From positions 1 through 55,474 of the forward strand of contig JAPKAB010000018.1 in NCBI GenBank assembly GCA_028825475.1: a stretch of 55,474 nucleotides of DNA, written 5' to 3'. A program made the translations under genes and the position numbers. The notes beneath the pieces were generated by a model. The model saw only the letters and a list, made by a program, of their open reading frames with translations. It did no database searches and had not been told where the DNA came from. Shown here one piece after another: positions 37,266 through 45,508 of this stretch. Every line of letters starts with the position of its first letter. Within the stretch, counting starts at the first letter, position 1. This stretch comes from Ascidiaceihabitans sp. (GTDB taxonomy: Bacteria > Pseudomonadota > Alphaproteobacteria > Rhodobacterales > Rhodobacteraceae).

Positions 37266-38312
37266 TTATGCGTAAAAACTACGGAAGGCTGCGATAGCTG
37301 CCTCTAATCCCGCATCGTCAATGTCGCGGTGCATGACCATCCTTATCGTAGGATGTTGCCCACCAATGCGTACACCAGCAGCCTCCATATGAGCATGTAA
37401 TGCGTTATGTTGGCTAGCGTTGGGTGTGAAGAACACCATGTTTGTACCGCTGTGAACATTTCCAACATCTAAGTCATGCAGGGCATCGGCCAATTGAGCT
37501 GCGCGGTCATGGTCCACGGGCAGAAGTGACAAATGATGATCTAACGCATGTGTTGCGGCAGCGGCCAAGACGCCCGCCTGTCGCAATCCCCCGCCCAAGA
37601 TTTTGCGATTGCGCCTAGCTCTTGCGATAATGGCGTGGCTACCGACCAAAATCGAACCAACTGGTGCGCCCAATCCCTTTGAAAAGCAGATGGAAACACT
37701 GTCGGCGCAATTAGCGAGTTCTTTAGCCGTGCACTTAAGTTCCGTTATTGCATTAAAAAAGCGCGCGCCGTCTAAATGAACGGATAGTCCAGCGTCCCAT
37801 GCCGCCTGTGCGGGGGAGCGCATCTTTTCCAATGAAATGGCTTTGCCGCCAACCGTATTTTCCAAACACAACAAGCGACTGCGTGCGTAGTGTGGGTCGT
37901 CATCCTTAACCGCACCTTTGACTTGCTCTGCTGAAACGGCGTTACCTTCGTCCACGGGGATCGCATGCATCGAAACGCCTGCCAGAACCGAAGCACCGGC
38001 GGCTTCATCAGCATAAATGTGATAAGCGTCGCCCACGATCAATTCGTCCCCACGGCCACAGTGTGCCATGATTGCGCAAAGGTTACTTTGTGTACCGCTG
38101 GAAACAAACATGGCGGCGTCTTTTCCAAGCAAGCCTGCCATGCGGTTCTCAAGAGCAATAATGCTGGGGTCTTCGCCGTAAACATCATCACCAACTTCAG
38201 CGGCTGCCATTGCCGAGCGCATCGCGTCGTCGGGGCAGGTGACTGTGTCACTACGCAAATCACAGACAATTGAGTTACGGATACCGCTATCCATTGCACC
38301 ATAAGTGCTCAT
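37266..38312 (-). CDS. ltaE: Threonine aldolase family (beta-hydroxy-amino-acid aldolase)
   Basis: A PLP-dependent aldolase of 348 residues that cleaves beta-hydroxy amino acids, such as threonine or allo-threonine, to glycine plus an aldehyde. It contains DLRSDTVTCPDDAMRSAMAAAEVGDDVYGEDPS, the family hallmark, and the PLP lysine in CFSKGLGAPVGS. Its start overlaps the stop of the Fe(II)/2-oxoglutarate hydroxylase gene by 4 bases. That tight coupling suggests it acts on a hydroxylated amino acid made by the upstream enzyme. Confidence 0.9.
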   Translation of the reverse strand: MSTYGAMDSGIRNSIVCDLRSDTVTCPDDAMRSAMAAAEVGDDVYGEDPSIIALENRMAGLLGKDAAMFVSSGTQSNLCAIMAHCGRGDELIVGDAYHIYADEAAGASVLAGVSMHAIPVDEGNAVSAEQVKGAVKDDDPHYARSRLLCLENTVGGKAISLEKMRSPAQAAWDAGLSVHLDGARFFNAITELKCTAKELANCADSVSICFSKGLGAPVGSILVGSHAIIARARRNRKILGGGLRQAGVLAAAATHALDHHLSLLPVDHDRAAQLADALHDLDVGNVHSGTNMVFFTPNASQHNALHAHMEAAGVRIGGQHPTIRMVMHRDIDDAGLEAAIAAFRSFYA

Positions 38313-38986
38313 TTAGTGACCTGAGTGTAGGCGAGGGCGGCGACGATGTGGACGCGAGTTGTGTCGCCGCCATTTAACGCAGTATGATAACCACGCGTGT
38401 CTGTGAAGTAGACAGATCCATCAGCTGGCAAGTGGGTTACATGGTGATTGACCACAAACAAGGAACCGGGATTTGTTGTAACCGGAATGTGTAGGCGCGG
38501 TTCTGGATCACGGTGCCAAGAATTGCAGTTATACTGACTTTTGGCCAACACACGGGTCCGTCCGATTGGAAAGCGTTTGGTTAGTTCTTCGTGAACATAT
38601 TCAAAGTAAGTGCCTTTGAATTTTGGGTTGAATTCGGAAAAGTCGATTTCCGGCACCAAATCTTCGCGGGCTTCTTCGACGTATCGCGCATCGCCGCGTA
38701 ACCAGTAACGACCAGAAAGATCGTTTTCTGTCCATTCAGTTTGACCGGGTCGTTGGGTGAGGGGGAGGGCGGCAAATCCTTGATCTTGCATTCCGCCTTT
38801 GAAGGCTTCGCGTGCCAAACATTCGTCGAGCGCTGCACGCAACTCATCGATGTCAAACTTAAGTTCTAGCTTCTGAATGCCGGGCCCCGGAAGGAAGTCC
38901 GCGACCGAGGTTGTCTCGGGCGCGGTCTGCATCCAGTTTGTGATCGAGTTAACGTCGTTATCATCTATCGCTGCGCGAAACCCCAT
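38309..38986 (-). CDS. Fe(II)/2-oxoglutarate oxygenase, aspartyl/asparaginyl beta-hydroxylase-like
   Basis: A 225-residue jelly-roll dioxygenase. The iron triad is H158-x-D160 (SWHRDPEP) with H201 (GYHTALNGG), and R211 is the probable 2-oxoglutarate-binding Arg (TTRVHIV). The RLHIPVTTNPG strand between them is typical of the AspH-like group, some of which hydroxylate free amino acids at the beta carbon. The N-terminal 120 residues are less conserved and may set the substrate. The start has AAGGA 8 bases upstream. It is the first gene of the operon, with a 20-bp palindrome 15 bases before it. Confidence 0.78.
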   Translation of the reverse strand: MGFRAAIDDNDVNSITNWMQTAPETTSVADFLPGPGIQKLELKFDIDELRAALDECLAREAFKGGMQDQGFAALPLTQRPGQTEWTENDLSGRYWLRGDARYVEEAREDLVPEIDFSEFNPKFKGTYFEYVHEELTKRFPIGRTRVLAKSQYNCNSWHRDPEPRLHIPVTTNPGSLFVVNHHVTHLPADGSVYFTDTRGYHTALNGGDTTRVHIVAALAYTQVTK

Positions 38987-39000
38987 GGCCGTGATCCTTC

Positions 39001-39020
39001 AATCAAATATGTATTTGATT
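39001..39020 (-). promoter_or_regulatory. 20-bp palindromic operator candidate
   Basis: AATCAAATA and TATTTGATT form perfect 9-base arms around a TG centre, starting 15 bases before the hydroxylase start codon. Size, symmetry and position suit a dimeric repressor site. No regulator gene is adjacent, so its protein is unknown. Confidence 0.5.
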
Positions 39021-39082
39021 ACGACGTTAGGGGAGCATTTGCTTTTGCGGAAGTCTGTATTTTAACTGTTTAAGAATTAGCG

Positions 39083-39754
39083 CTATTGGGCGACGATCTT
39101 GTTTACCGCCGCGGTGAGCGCTATGCTGATCACATTGATCTCACCCATTGCGTCAATGCGCTGTAACGCACCGTTGTCCTCATAGTAGCTGATCAACGGC
39201 GCAGTTTGCGTGTGATAGGCTGCCAATCGTCCACTCACGGTTTCAGCGTTGTCATCTGCACGGCGCTTCATTTCTGTTCCGCCACAGTTGTCACAAACGC
39301 CCACTTTGGTGGGGATTTTGAAGCTGTCGTGGTATCCCTCACCGCAGTCGCCACATGTGTAGCGTCCAGCCACGCGTTCGACCATTGCTGCGTCATCCAC
39401 CTCAAGGCTGATGGCGGCATTGATCTTTTGGCCGTTCTGCGCCAGCAATTCATCTAAGGCCGCAGCCTGTATCGCTGTGCGTGGGAAGCCATCCAAAATC
39501 ACGCCCTTGGCGCAGTCAGCGTCAGCCATGCGGTCGCGCAAGATATCGATCACAATTTGGTCGCTGACAAGCGCACCAGCCTTCATTACGGCGTCAGCGG
39601 CTTGTCCTGCAGGCGTTCCTGCGGCAACTGCTGCGCGCAGCAGATCGCCAGTGGACAGTTGAACAAGGCCGAATTGCTTTTCTAGCATCCGCGCTTGGGT
39701 ACCTTTGCCAGCACCGGGCGGGCCGAGTAGGATTAGAACAGGTGAGGTATTCAT
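39083..39754 (-). CDS. adk: Adenylate kinase
   Basis: Adk catalyses ATP + AMP to 2 ADP in the cytoplasm. The P-loop GPPGAGKGT is at residues 11-19, with the NMP-binding segment LSTGDLLRAAVAAGTPAG and DGFPRT. The LID domain carries four cysteines (CGDC and CDNC), so it binds zinc as in Gram-positive-like Adk, here in a 223-residue long form. In many Rhodobacterales adk lies in the ribosomal protein operon. Here it stands alone downstream of acs on the same strand, and a second copy elsewhere cannot be excluded. Confidence 0.94.
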   Translation of the reverse strand: MNTSPVLILLGPPGAGKGTQARMLEKQFGLVQLSTGDLLRAAVAAGTPAGQAADAVMKAGALVSDQIVIDILRDRMADADCAKGVILDGFPRTAIQAAALDELLAQNGQKINAAISLEVDDAAMVERVAGRYTCGDCGEGYHDSFKIPTKVGVCDNCGGTEMKRRADDNAETVSGRLAAYHTQTAPLISYYEDNGALQRIDAMGEINVISIALTAAVNKIVAQ

Positions 39755-39773
39755 AGTGTATTTCCTTTGGTCA

Positions 39774-39807
39774 ATGGTGTTCGCCGCGCTTATGCGGCAA
39801 ACACCAT
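39774..39807 (-). terminator. Hairpin between acs and adk
   Basis: ATGGTGTT and AACACCAT, plus an inner GCCGC / GCGGC pair, form a long stem just after the acs stop. No T-run follows on the minus strand, so it may act as a partial terminator or mRNA 3'-end stabiliser rather than a full stop. Confidence 0.5.
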
Positions 39808-39816
39808 CGGGATCAT

Positions 39817-41772
39817 TTAGCCGCCCATACGATTTTCGATGAGGTCATCAACAACGGTTGGATCTGCCAAGGTTGAAGTATCGCCCAAAGCGCCAAAGTC
39901 GTTCTCTGCAATTTTGCGCAAGATACGGCGCATGATTTTACCTGAACGGGTTTTTGGCAGACCAGGTGCCCACTGAATTAGGTCAGGTGATGCGATTGGA
40001 CCTATTTCTTTACGGACCCAGTTGCGCAGTTCAACACGCAGCTCGTCACTCGGGGTTTCGCCATTCATCAATGTGACGTAGCAATAAATGCCTTGCCCTT
40101 TGATATCATGTGGATAGCCAACAACAGCAGCTTCCGCGACTTGTGGGTGTGCCACCAGTGCGCTTTCAACTTCGGCCGTTCCCATTCGGTGGCCGGATAC
40201 GTTGATTACGTCATCGACGCGACCTGTAATCCAATAGTCACCTTCTGCATCTCGTTTGCAGCCGTCACCGGTGAAGTAGTAACCTTCATAATCCGCAAAA
40301 TACGTCTTTTCAAAGCGTTCGTGATCGCCCCAAACAGATCGCATTTGACCGGGCCAGCTGTCTTTGATGCACAAGACGCCCTCGACATCGTTGCCCTCAA
40401 TAATTTCACCACTTGCTGGTTCAAGAACCACAGGTTCAATGCCAAAGAAGGGCTTCATCGCAGAACCCGGCTTTGTTGCATGTGCTCCTGGCAATGGCGT
40501 CATCAAGTGACCACCTGTTTCTGTTTGCCACCATGTGTCAACGATCGGGCAGGTGCCGCCGCCAACAATTTCGTTGTACCAGTTCCAGGCTTCTGGATTG
40601 ATAGGTTCACCCACTGTACCAAGGATACGTAGACTGCTTAGATCACATTTCTTAACAAAGTCATCACCTTGCGCCATCAATGCGCGGATAGCAGTTGGCG
40701 CTGTGTAGAACTGTGCCACTTTGTGTTTTTCACAAACCTGCCAGAAGCGAGAAGCATCTGGGTACGTAGGAACACCTTCAAACATTACAGTGGTCGCACC
40801 ATTCGCAAGTGGACCATAAACGATATAGCTGTGGCCGGTGACCCAGCCTACATCAGCGGTACACCAATACACGTCGCCGTTTTTATAGTCGAAGGTGATT
40901 TCGTGGGTCATTGCTGCGTAAACGATATAACCGCCGGTGGAGTGGACCACGCCTTTTGGCATACCTGTCGAACCAGAGGTGTATAGAATGAACAGCGGAT
41001 CTTCAGCATTCATCTCTTCTGGTGCACAATCGGATGATGCTGCTTGGCTTAGCACATTGTAATCGCGATCACGTGCTTCGTTCCACGCAACATCGCCGCC
41101 TGTGCGGCGCACAACTAGGCATTGAACTGTCGCGTTACAGTCAGCCAGCGCTTTGTCTGCGTTCGCTTTAAGTGGGGTATTACGGCCACCACGTGGGGCC
41201 TCATCTGCAGTGATTACAACCTTAGCTTCAGAACCGTTCACACGTGCGGACAAAGCATCAGGAGAGAACCCAGCGAACACGATGGAGTGGATAGCGCCGA
41301 TACGCGCACATGCAAGCATGGCATAGGCCGCTTCAGGGATCATTGGCATGTAAATGACAACTCGATCGCCTTTGCCGACACCAAGATCTTTCAAGACGTT
41401 CGCCATTTTGCAAACCGAGGAGTGCAATTGCTTGTACGTAATGTGCAGAGCCTCGTCTGTCGGGCTGTCTGGTTCCCAGATGATCGCAGTTTGATCACCG
41501 CGAGTTTCCAAGTGACGGTCAATACAGTTGGCTGCTACGTTTAATGTGCCATCAGCGTACCAATTGATTGATACGTTGCCCAAAGTGAAGTTTACGTCTT
41601 TGACTTGGGTGTATGGCTTAATCCAGTCGATGCGCTTGCCATGCTCACCCCAGAATGCATCGGGATCAGCAATGGACGCGGCGTACATGGCATCATATTT
41701 TGCGGCGTCGACATTGGCATTTTCTGCCATTTCTGCGGACGGGGGATATGTTTTGGATTGGGTCTCAGACAT
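39817..41772 (-). CDS. acs: Acetyl-CoA synthetase
   Basis: Acs activates acetate to acetyl-CoA through acetyl-AMP. Family motifs: [19 protein letters not shown] (ATP binding), [16 protein letters not shown], and [12 protein letters not shown], where K612 corresponds to the lysine acetylated in regulation. I chose ATG 41772 ([11 protein letters not shown]) because GGAGG lies 8 bases upstream; the frame extends to 41811. The 651-residue length is standard. The long upstream region (41773-42297) is AT-rich and probably carries its promoter and control sites. Confidence 0.96.
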   Translation of the reverse strand: MSETQSKTYPPSAEMAENANVDAAKYDAMYAASIADPDAFWGEHGKRIDWIKPYTQVKDVNFTLGNVSINWYADGTLNVAANCIDRHLETRGDQTAIIWEPDSPTDEALHITYKQLHSSVCKMANVLKDLGVGKGDRVVIYMPMIPEAAYAMLACARIGAIHSIVFAGFSPDALSARVNGSEAKVVITADEAPRGGRNTPLKANADKALADCNATVQCLVVRRTGGDVAWNEARDRDYNVLSQAASSDCAPEEMNAEDPLFILYTSGSTGMPKGVVHSTGGYIVYAAMTHEITFDYKNGDVYWCTADVGWVTGHSYIVYGPLANGATTVMFEGVPTYPDASRFWQVCEKHKVAQFYTAPTAIRALMAQGDDFVKKCDLSSLRILGTVGEPINPEAWNWYNEIVGGGTCPIVDTWWQTETGGHLMTPLPGAHATKPGSAMKPFFGIEPVVLEPASGEIIEGNDVEGVLCIKDSWPGQMRSVWGDHERFEKTYFADYEGYYFTGDGCKRDAEGDYWITGRVDDVINVSGHRMGTAEVESALVAHPQVAEAAVVGYPHDIKGQGIYCYVTLMNGETPSDELRVELRNWVRKEIGPIASPDLIQWAPGLPKTRSGKIMRRILRKIAENDFGALGDTSTLADPTVVDDLIENRMGG

Positions 41773-42297
41773 AGTTGGCGCCTCCCTAATGGCCGTGCCC
41801 TTTTGGGGCATTCATTGATCAAGCGTAGGTCTGAATGCGTCACTCCCACGCAGTTCAGTATTGATCGTTCGGCGAGATCATACCGCGAATTGAAAAGAAG
41901 GGAATAAGAGACTGGAATATAAGGAGTTCGCTGTAAAGTTTTTTCCGAGGTAGAGTGCATTTTGTAAATTAATACGGAATATTTTGTAAATATTGTTATA
42001 TTTTCGGTAGATTGAATGTCAAGGATCGGTCAAGAAACATGACTAATGATACAATTTGAATTCTGATCTTTACTAAGCGAAAGTTGAAAAGGCTGTTCAA
42101 TGAGTAAAGTCATTCTCTTTGCTGCGCTATCTGGCGCAGCGCCATTTTGTAGAATCGGCTATGGTTCCAGAGCGCTCTAAGCGCAGGAAAGAAGATCCTC
42201 AGTTTGTGTAATCTCTTAAGATCATTTTTTACATATTGTCGACTACTGGACCCCAGAATAATTTAACTCAGCGATGTAAAAAAGGACTGGAAGTTCA
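41773..42297. other. Gene-poor AT-rich stretch upstream of acs
   Basis: No convincing gene is seen here. It holds the acs promoter side, a very AT-rich block (about 41960-42010) and one short plus-strand reading frame at 42100-42180. That frame encodes 26 residues with a signal-peptide look (MSKVILFAALSGAAPFC) and may be the eroded start of a third copy of the secreted Cys-protein family that follows. Base composition changes clearly from the flanking housekeeping genes. Confidence 0.5.
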
Positions 42298-42642
42298 ATG
42301 CGCTTTACTCCGATGGCAGTACTAATTGGCTTTCTTTCAACGGCAGTGACGGCAGGCCCTTTTGATGGCTTTTGGGGGGGGGGCGGAGAATGTGACCCGA
42401 CATGGGAATAGGGAATTTCAATTTTTGATAACGAGTTGGTTAGTGTAATCGCTGACACGATTTGCACGATGGTCCGCTCCACTCCAATTCGGGATATGGA
42501 AAAAACGGTGCTTTATGATTTCGAGTGTAATGCCGAAGGAACTGTCTACAATGGGGGCCGCCGATTGCTTTCGATAACCGCGGATGGTCAGCTTTTGCCG
42601 TATAACGACAACGAGGCATCCCTTTACCATCGATGCAAATGA
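42298..42642 (+). pseudogene. Broken copy of a small secreted Cys-containing protein gene
   Basis: Read in one frame from ATG 42298 this is a 114-codon paralogue of the intact gene at 43154. It has a signal peptide (MRFTPMAVLIGFLSTAVTA), then GPFDGFW, later VLYDFEC, YNGGRRLLSIT, GQLLPYN and a terminal HRCK. A single amber codon (TAG at 42409-42411) interrupts it at codon 38, with no net frameshift relative to the paralogue. Ten consecutive G lie at about 42374-42383, just before the stop. It could be a recent pseudogene, a sequencing artefact at the G tract, or, less likely, a read-through product. Confidence 0.75.
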
Positions 42643-42697
42643 ATGGTGGTTGGGGCTTGGGTTTGCGATGTGGAAAATTTTCAACTTGCGGTCTTGT

Positions 42698-42738
42698 CTT
42701 AGACTTCTGCTTGAAGGGTATCTTAAGAGAAGTCTAAG
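42698..42738 (+). terminator. Inverted repeat after the broken gene
   Basis: A perfect 11-bp stem (CTTAGACTTCT with AGAAGTCTAAG) is extended inward by CTT/AAG and followed by TTTATT. It is likely a terminator separating the broken gene from the next secreted-protein gene. Confidence 0.6.
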
Positions 42739-42800
42739 TTTATTGCCCGAATGCGAACATCGGTATAGCGTTTTGAAACTCATAAACAGTTAGGATTCCA

Positions 42801-43103
42801 ATGCGTAAGAACATCTTTATGCTAGCAGTTGCTTCACTGGCTCTTATTGCTGGGCCCTCTTTTGGTTACGAGGGGTCTAATGGCTCCACTTATACTGCAA
42901 CGCAAAATGCCCATGGCGCCGCACTCAAGAGTGCGAATGAGACAATCTACCTTGGTAAAGACTGTGATGCTTTGTCAGATAAAGAAGAACAGGGAACTTG
43001 GGCTTGGGCCAACGGTGGATTTGTGATTGAGTTTCCAACCCGTCGGATCGGATTTGGGCGACAAGATCAACCTGTCGATGTCGGCTATGATTGCCAGATG
43101 TAA
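42801..43103 (+). CDS. Small secreted protein of unknown function
   Basis: A 100-residue protein I do not recognise. A signal peptide (MRKNIFMLAVASLALIAGPSFG, about residues 1-22) precedes a mature part with two cysteines (GKDCDALSD and GYDCQM), probably one disulfide. The middle GTWAWANGGFVIEFPTRRIGFG is compact and beta-like. AGGA lies 4 bases before the ATG. It is flanked by the two Cys-rich paralogues and may be functionally linked. The sequence is more AT-rich than neighbouring core genes. Confidence 0.7.
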   Translation: MRKNIFMLAVASLALIAGPSFGYEGSNGSTYTATQNAHGAALKSANETIYLGKDCDALSDKEEQGTWAWANGGFVIEFPTRRIGFGRQDQPVDVGYDCQM

Positions 43104-43153
43104 TAGACCCGAAGATGACTAAACTTCTTGCACAAAGTTAAAAGGGATAAAAA

Positions 43154-43501
43154 ATGCGTATTTTTTCTGCTCTACTGATGATCAGCGTGGCCTCAACGGG
43201 TGCTGCCGTTGCCGGCCCGTTTGAAGGAACTTGGGATTCTTCCAAAGAGGCATGTGCCCTCGACATGAATGATTTCAGATTAACCATATCTGGTAATACG
43301 GCCAATTACTGGGAATCCTCTTGTGATATGGTTCAGGCTACCAATCTTAGGGATATGGGAACGTCCGTTCTATACGACCTTCAATGTTTCGGGGAGGGTG
43401 ATACATACAGTGGTGGCCGCGTTTTGTTCTCGATTACCTCAAGAGGTCAATTACTTGCCTATAACCAAGGTCACGTGGCTTTGCGCGAGCGCTGTAAATA
43501 A
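43154..43501 (+). CDS. Small secreted four-cysteine protein of unknown function
   Basis: A 115-residue protein I do not recognise. It has a signal peptide (MRIFSALLMISVASTGAAVA, about residues 1-20) and a mature domain opening with GPFEGTWDSS. This resembles small lipocalin-like or FABP-like secreted folds, which often begin GxW. Four cysteines (EACALD, SSCDMV, DLQCFG, ERCK) recur in the broken upstream copy at similar places, suggesting two disulfides. AAGGG precedes the ATG. It lies 50 bases after the 42801 gene on the same strand. Confidence 0.75.
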   Translation: MRIFSALLMISVASTGAAVAGPFEGTWDSSKEACALDMNDFRLTISGNTANYWESSCDMVQATNLRDMGTSVLYDLQCFGEGDTYSGGRVLFSITSRGQLLAYNQGHVALRERCK

Positions 43502-43781
43502 TATAGCGTAATTTCATAACCAGCACGGTGTTACGGGTCGGTTGGCGTAGGTATTTTCTGACTGCTGACCCGAATGTGCTTCCGGCTCTTTTCGACGTTT
43601 TGGATTGGGTTAAATCTCCGTCTGTGCACAATATTTAAGCACCGTCAAAAATTCAGCGTTCACTCCTTTGCTTGATTTACGCCGCGTAATAACACTTGGC
43701 AGAAGGTCAGCCCCGCGCTAGCCTCTTTGAAGGCGGAACACCGCACCTTAGCTGTCAGTTTCGCAAACTTGGGAGAGTACA

Positions 43782-44798
43782 ATGAACAAATTCATATTGG
43801 GTGCTGTTGCATCCACAGTCTCGTTTACATTCGCACTGGAAGCTGCTGCGACCGAATGGAACGTATCTGTCTGGGGCAAGCGCCGCGCATTTACAGAACA
43901 CGTTGAGAAGTTGGCTGAGTTGGTTTCGGAGAAGACCAATGGCGAGTTCACAATGAACGTGAGCTATGGCGGTCTGTCCAAGAACCGTGAAAACCTTGAT
44001 GGAATCAGCATTGGGGCATTTGAGATGGCGCAGTTCTGTGCTGGTTATCACCGCGACAAAAACCGTGTTGTAACTGTTTTGGAACTACCATTCTTGGGCG
44101 TTGAAAATCTTGCGCAAGAAGTTGCAGTATCTTCAGCGGTTTACGCACACCCAGCCGCGGCTGAGGAAATGGCGCAATGGAACGCTAAGTTGCTGATGAC
44201 GTCACCAATGCCACAGTACAACTTGGTTGGTACAGGCGAACCACGTCAAACTTTGGCTGATTTTGAAGGTATGCGCGTTCGTGCGACCGGCGGCATCGGC
44301 AAAGCATTCTCAGCGGTTGGTGGTGTTCCAACATCTGTAACAGCGACTGAAGCATACCAAGCCATGGAAGGTGGATTGGTCGATACGGTTGCGTTCGCAC
44401 AGCACGCGCACCTGTCATTCGGCACAATCAATCAAGCGACTTGGTGGACCGCCAACCTGAACCCAGGGACCGTGAACTGCCCAGTTGTTGTGAACATCGA
44501 TGCTTATGACGATCTGTCTGATGCAGAACGTGAAGCACTTGATAGCTCAATCCCAGAAGCGTTGGATCACTATTTGGCCAACTACGGTGAATTGTTGGGC
44601 CGTTGGGATGCTGTGTTGGAAGAAAAAGGCGTTCAAAAGGTTGAAATTAGCGATGATGTCATCGCCGAGTTCCGCGCGAAGGCCGCTGATCCAATCCGCG
44701 ACGAGTGGATCGCAGACATGGAAGCGCAAGGCCTACCAGGCCAAGAGCTATATGACCTAGTTGTGAAGACCTTGGCAGAAGCCAAAGCCGCAAACTAA
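43782..44798 (+). CDS. TRAP transporter substrate-binding protein (DctP family)
   Basis: A periplasmic solute receptor of 338 residues with a signal peptide (about residues 1-23, LEAAA). DctP-family features include the YGGLSKNRENLDGISIGAFEMAQF region and the carboxylate-binding Arg in GMRVRATGG. It is clearly of the TRAP type, but the ligand cannot be read; relatives bind C4-dicarboxylates, 2-oxo acids or sugar acids. GGGAG precedes the ATG. A hairpin separates it from the membrane subunits, which suits higher expression of the receptor. Confidence 0.93.
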   Translation: MNKFILGAVASTVSFTFALEAAATEWNVSVWGKRRAFTEHVEKLAELVSEKTNGEFTMNVSYGGLSKNRENLDGISIGAFEMAQFCAGYHRDKNRVVTVLELPFLGVENLAQEVAVSSAVYAHPAAAEEMAQWNAKLLMTSPMPQYNLVGTGEPRQTLADFEGMRVRATGGIGKAFSAVGGVPTSVTATEAYQAMEGGLVDTVAFAQHAHLSFGTINQATWWTANLNPGTVNCPVVVNIDAYDDLSDAEREALDSSIPEALDHYLANYGELLGRWDAVLEEKGVQKVEISDDVIAEFRAKAADPIRDEWIADMEAQGLPGQELYDLVVKTLAEAKAAN

Positions 44799-44816
44799 GC
44801 GTCAATTCCTATCAAT

Positions 44817-44844
44817 AGGCCGTCCCGCACAGTTGGGGCGGCCT
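44817..44844 (+). terminator. Hairpin between TRAP receptor and membrane-subunit genes
   Basis: A 10-bp stem (AGGCCGTCCC with GGGGCGGCCT, one G-U pair) with an 8-base loop lies 18 bases after the receptor stop, without a T-run. It probably stabilises or partly ends the receptor transcript rather than fully terminating it. Confidence 0.6.
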
Positions 44845-44878
44845 AACTATCTAAAATATACTCGGGGGGAGTAGACCA

Positions 44879-45508
44879 ATGGCAGGATCAGCTGCGGTAC
44901 TGGAGGATTCCAGTCTGCTAAGTAGATTGGATCGGGCATTGTTGCCGCTGGAGCGTTTCTGCGCTTTAATCAGCGGCCTTGCGATTTTTTCACTAATGTT
45001 CTTGGCCGCGTACTCCGTCACGACCCGCAAATTCTTTGGCGCTCCGATGATGGGCTATGTTGACTTGATTGAGAGCGCGATGCCAATTATCGCTATTATG
45101 GGCGTTGCCTACGTCCAACGCGATGGTACGCACATTCGGATGGACATGTTGGTTTCCAAGCTAAGTGGTCGCACACTTTGGTTGTTTGAGTTGATCTCAG
45201 TCTTAATGATCCTGATCCTCATGATTGCTCTGACTTGGGGATCTTGGGATCACTTCATGCGTTCTTTCGACTGTGCACGCCCGCTGTGTAGCAAAGACAG
45301 CACCACGGATATCTATCTACCACTATGGCCATCAAAACTGGTTGTTCCGTTCGCGTTTGGCGTGTTGTCACTACGTTTGTTTTTACAGGCATGGGGTTTT
45401 GCGCGCGCATTTGTGTTCGGCCTCGAAAACCCTGCTGGCGTCCCACTGAACTTGACGGTGGCTGAACAGGCGGCAATCGAAGCACGCGCACTTGAGGGAG
45501 CAGACTGA
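44879..45508 (+). CDS. TRAP transporter small membrane subunit (DctQ family)
   Basis: The small integral-membrane subunit of 209 residues with four hydrophobic helices (for example LISGLAIFSLMFLAAYSVTTRKF and AMPIIAIMGVAYVQRDGTHIRMD). Family motif GTHIRMDML is present. A GGGGGGAGT site precedes the ATG. Its stop overlaps the large-subunit start by one base. Confidence 0.9.
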   Translation: MAGSAAVLEDSSLLSRLDRALLPLERFCALISGLAIFSLMFLAAYSVTTRKFFGAPMMGYVDLIESAMPIIAIMGVAYVQRDGTHIRMDMLVSKLSGRTLWLFELISVLMILILMIALTWGSWDHFMRSFDCARPLCSKDSTTDIYLPLWPSKLVVPFAFGVLSLRLFLQAWGFARAFVFGLENPAGVPLNLTVAEQAAIEARALEGAD

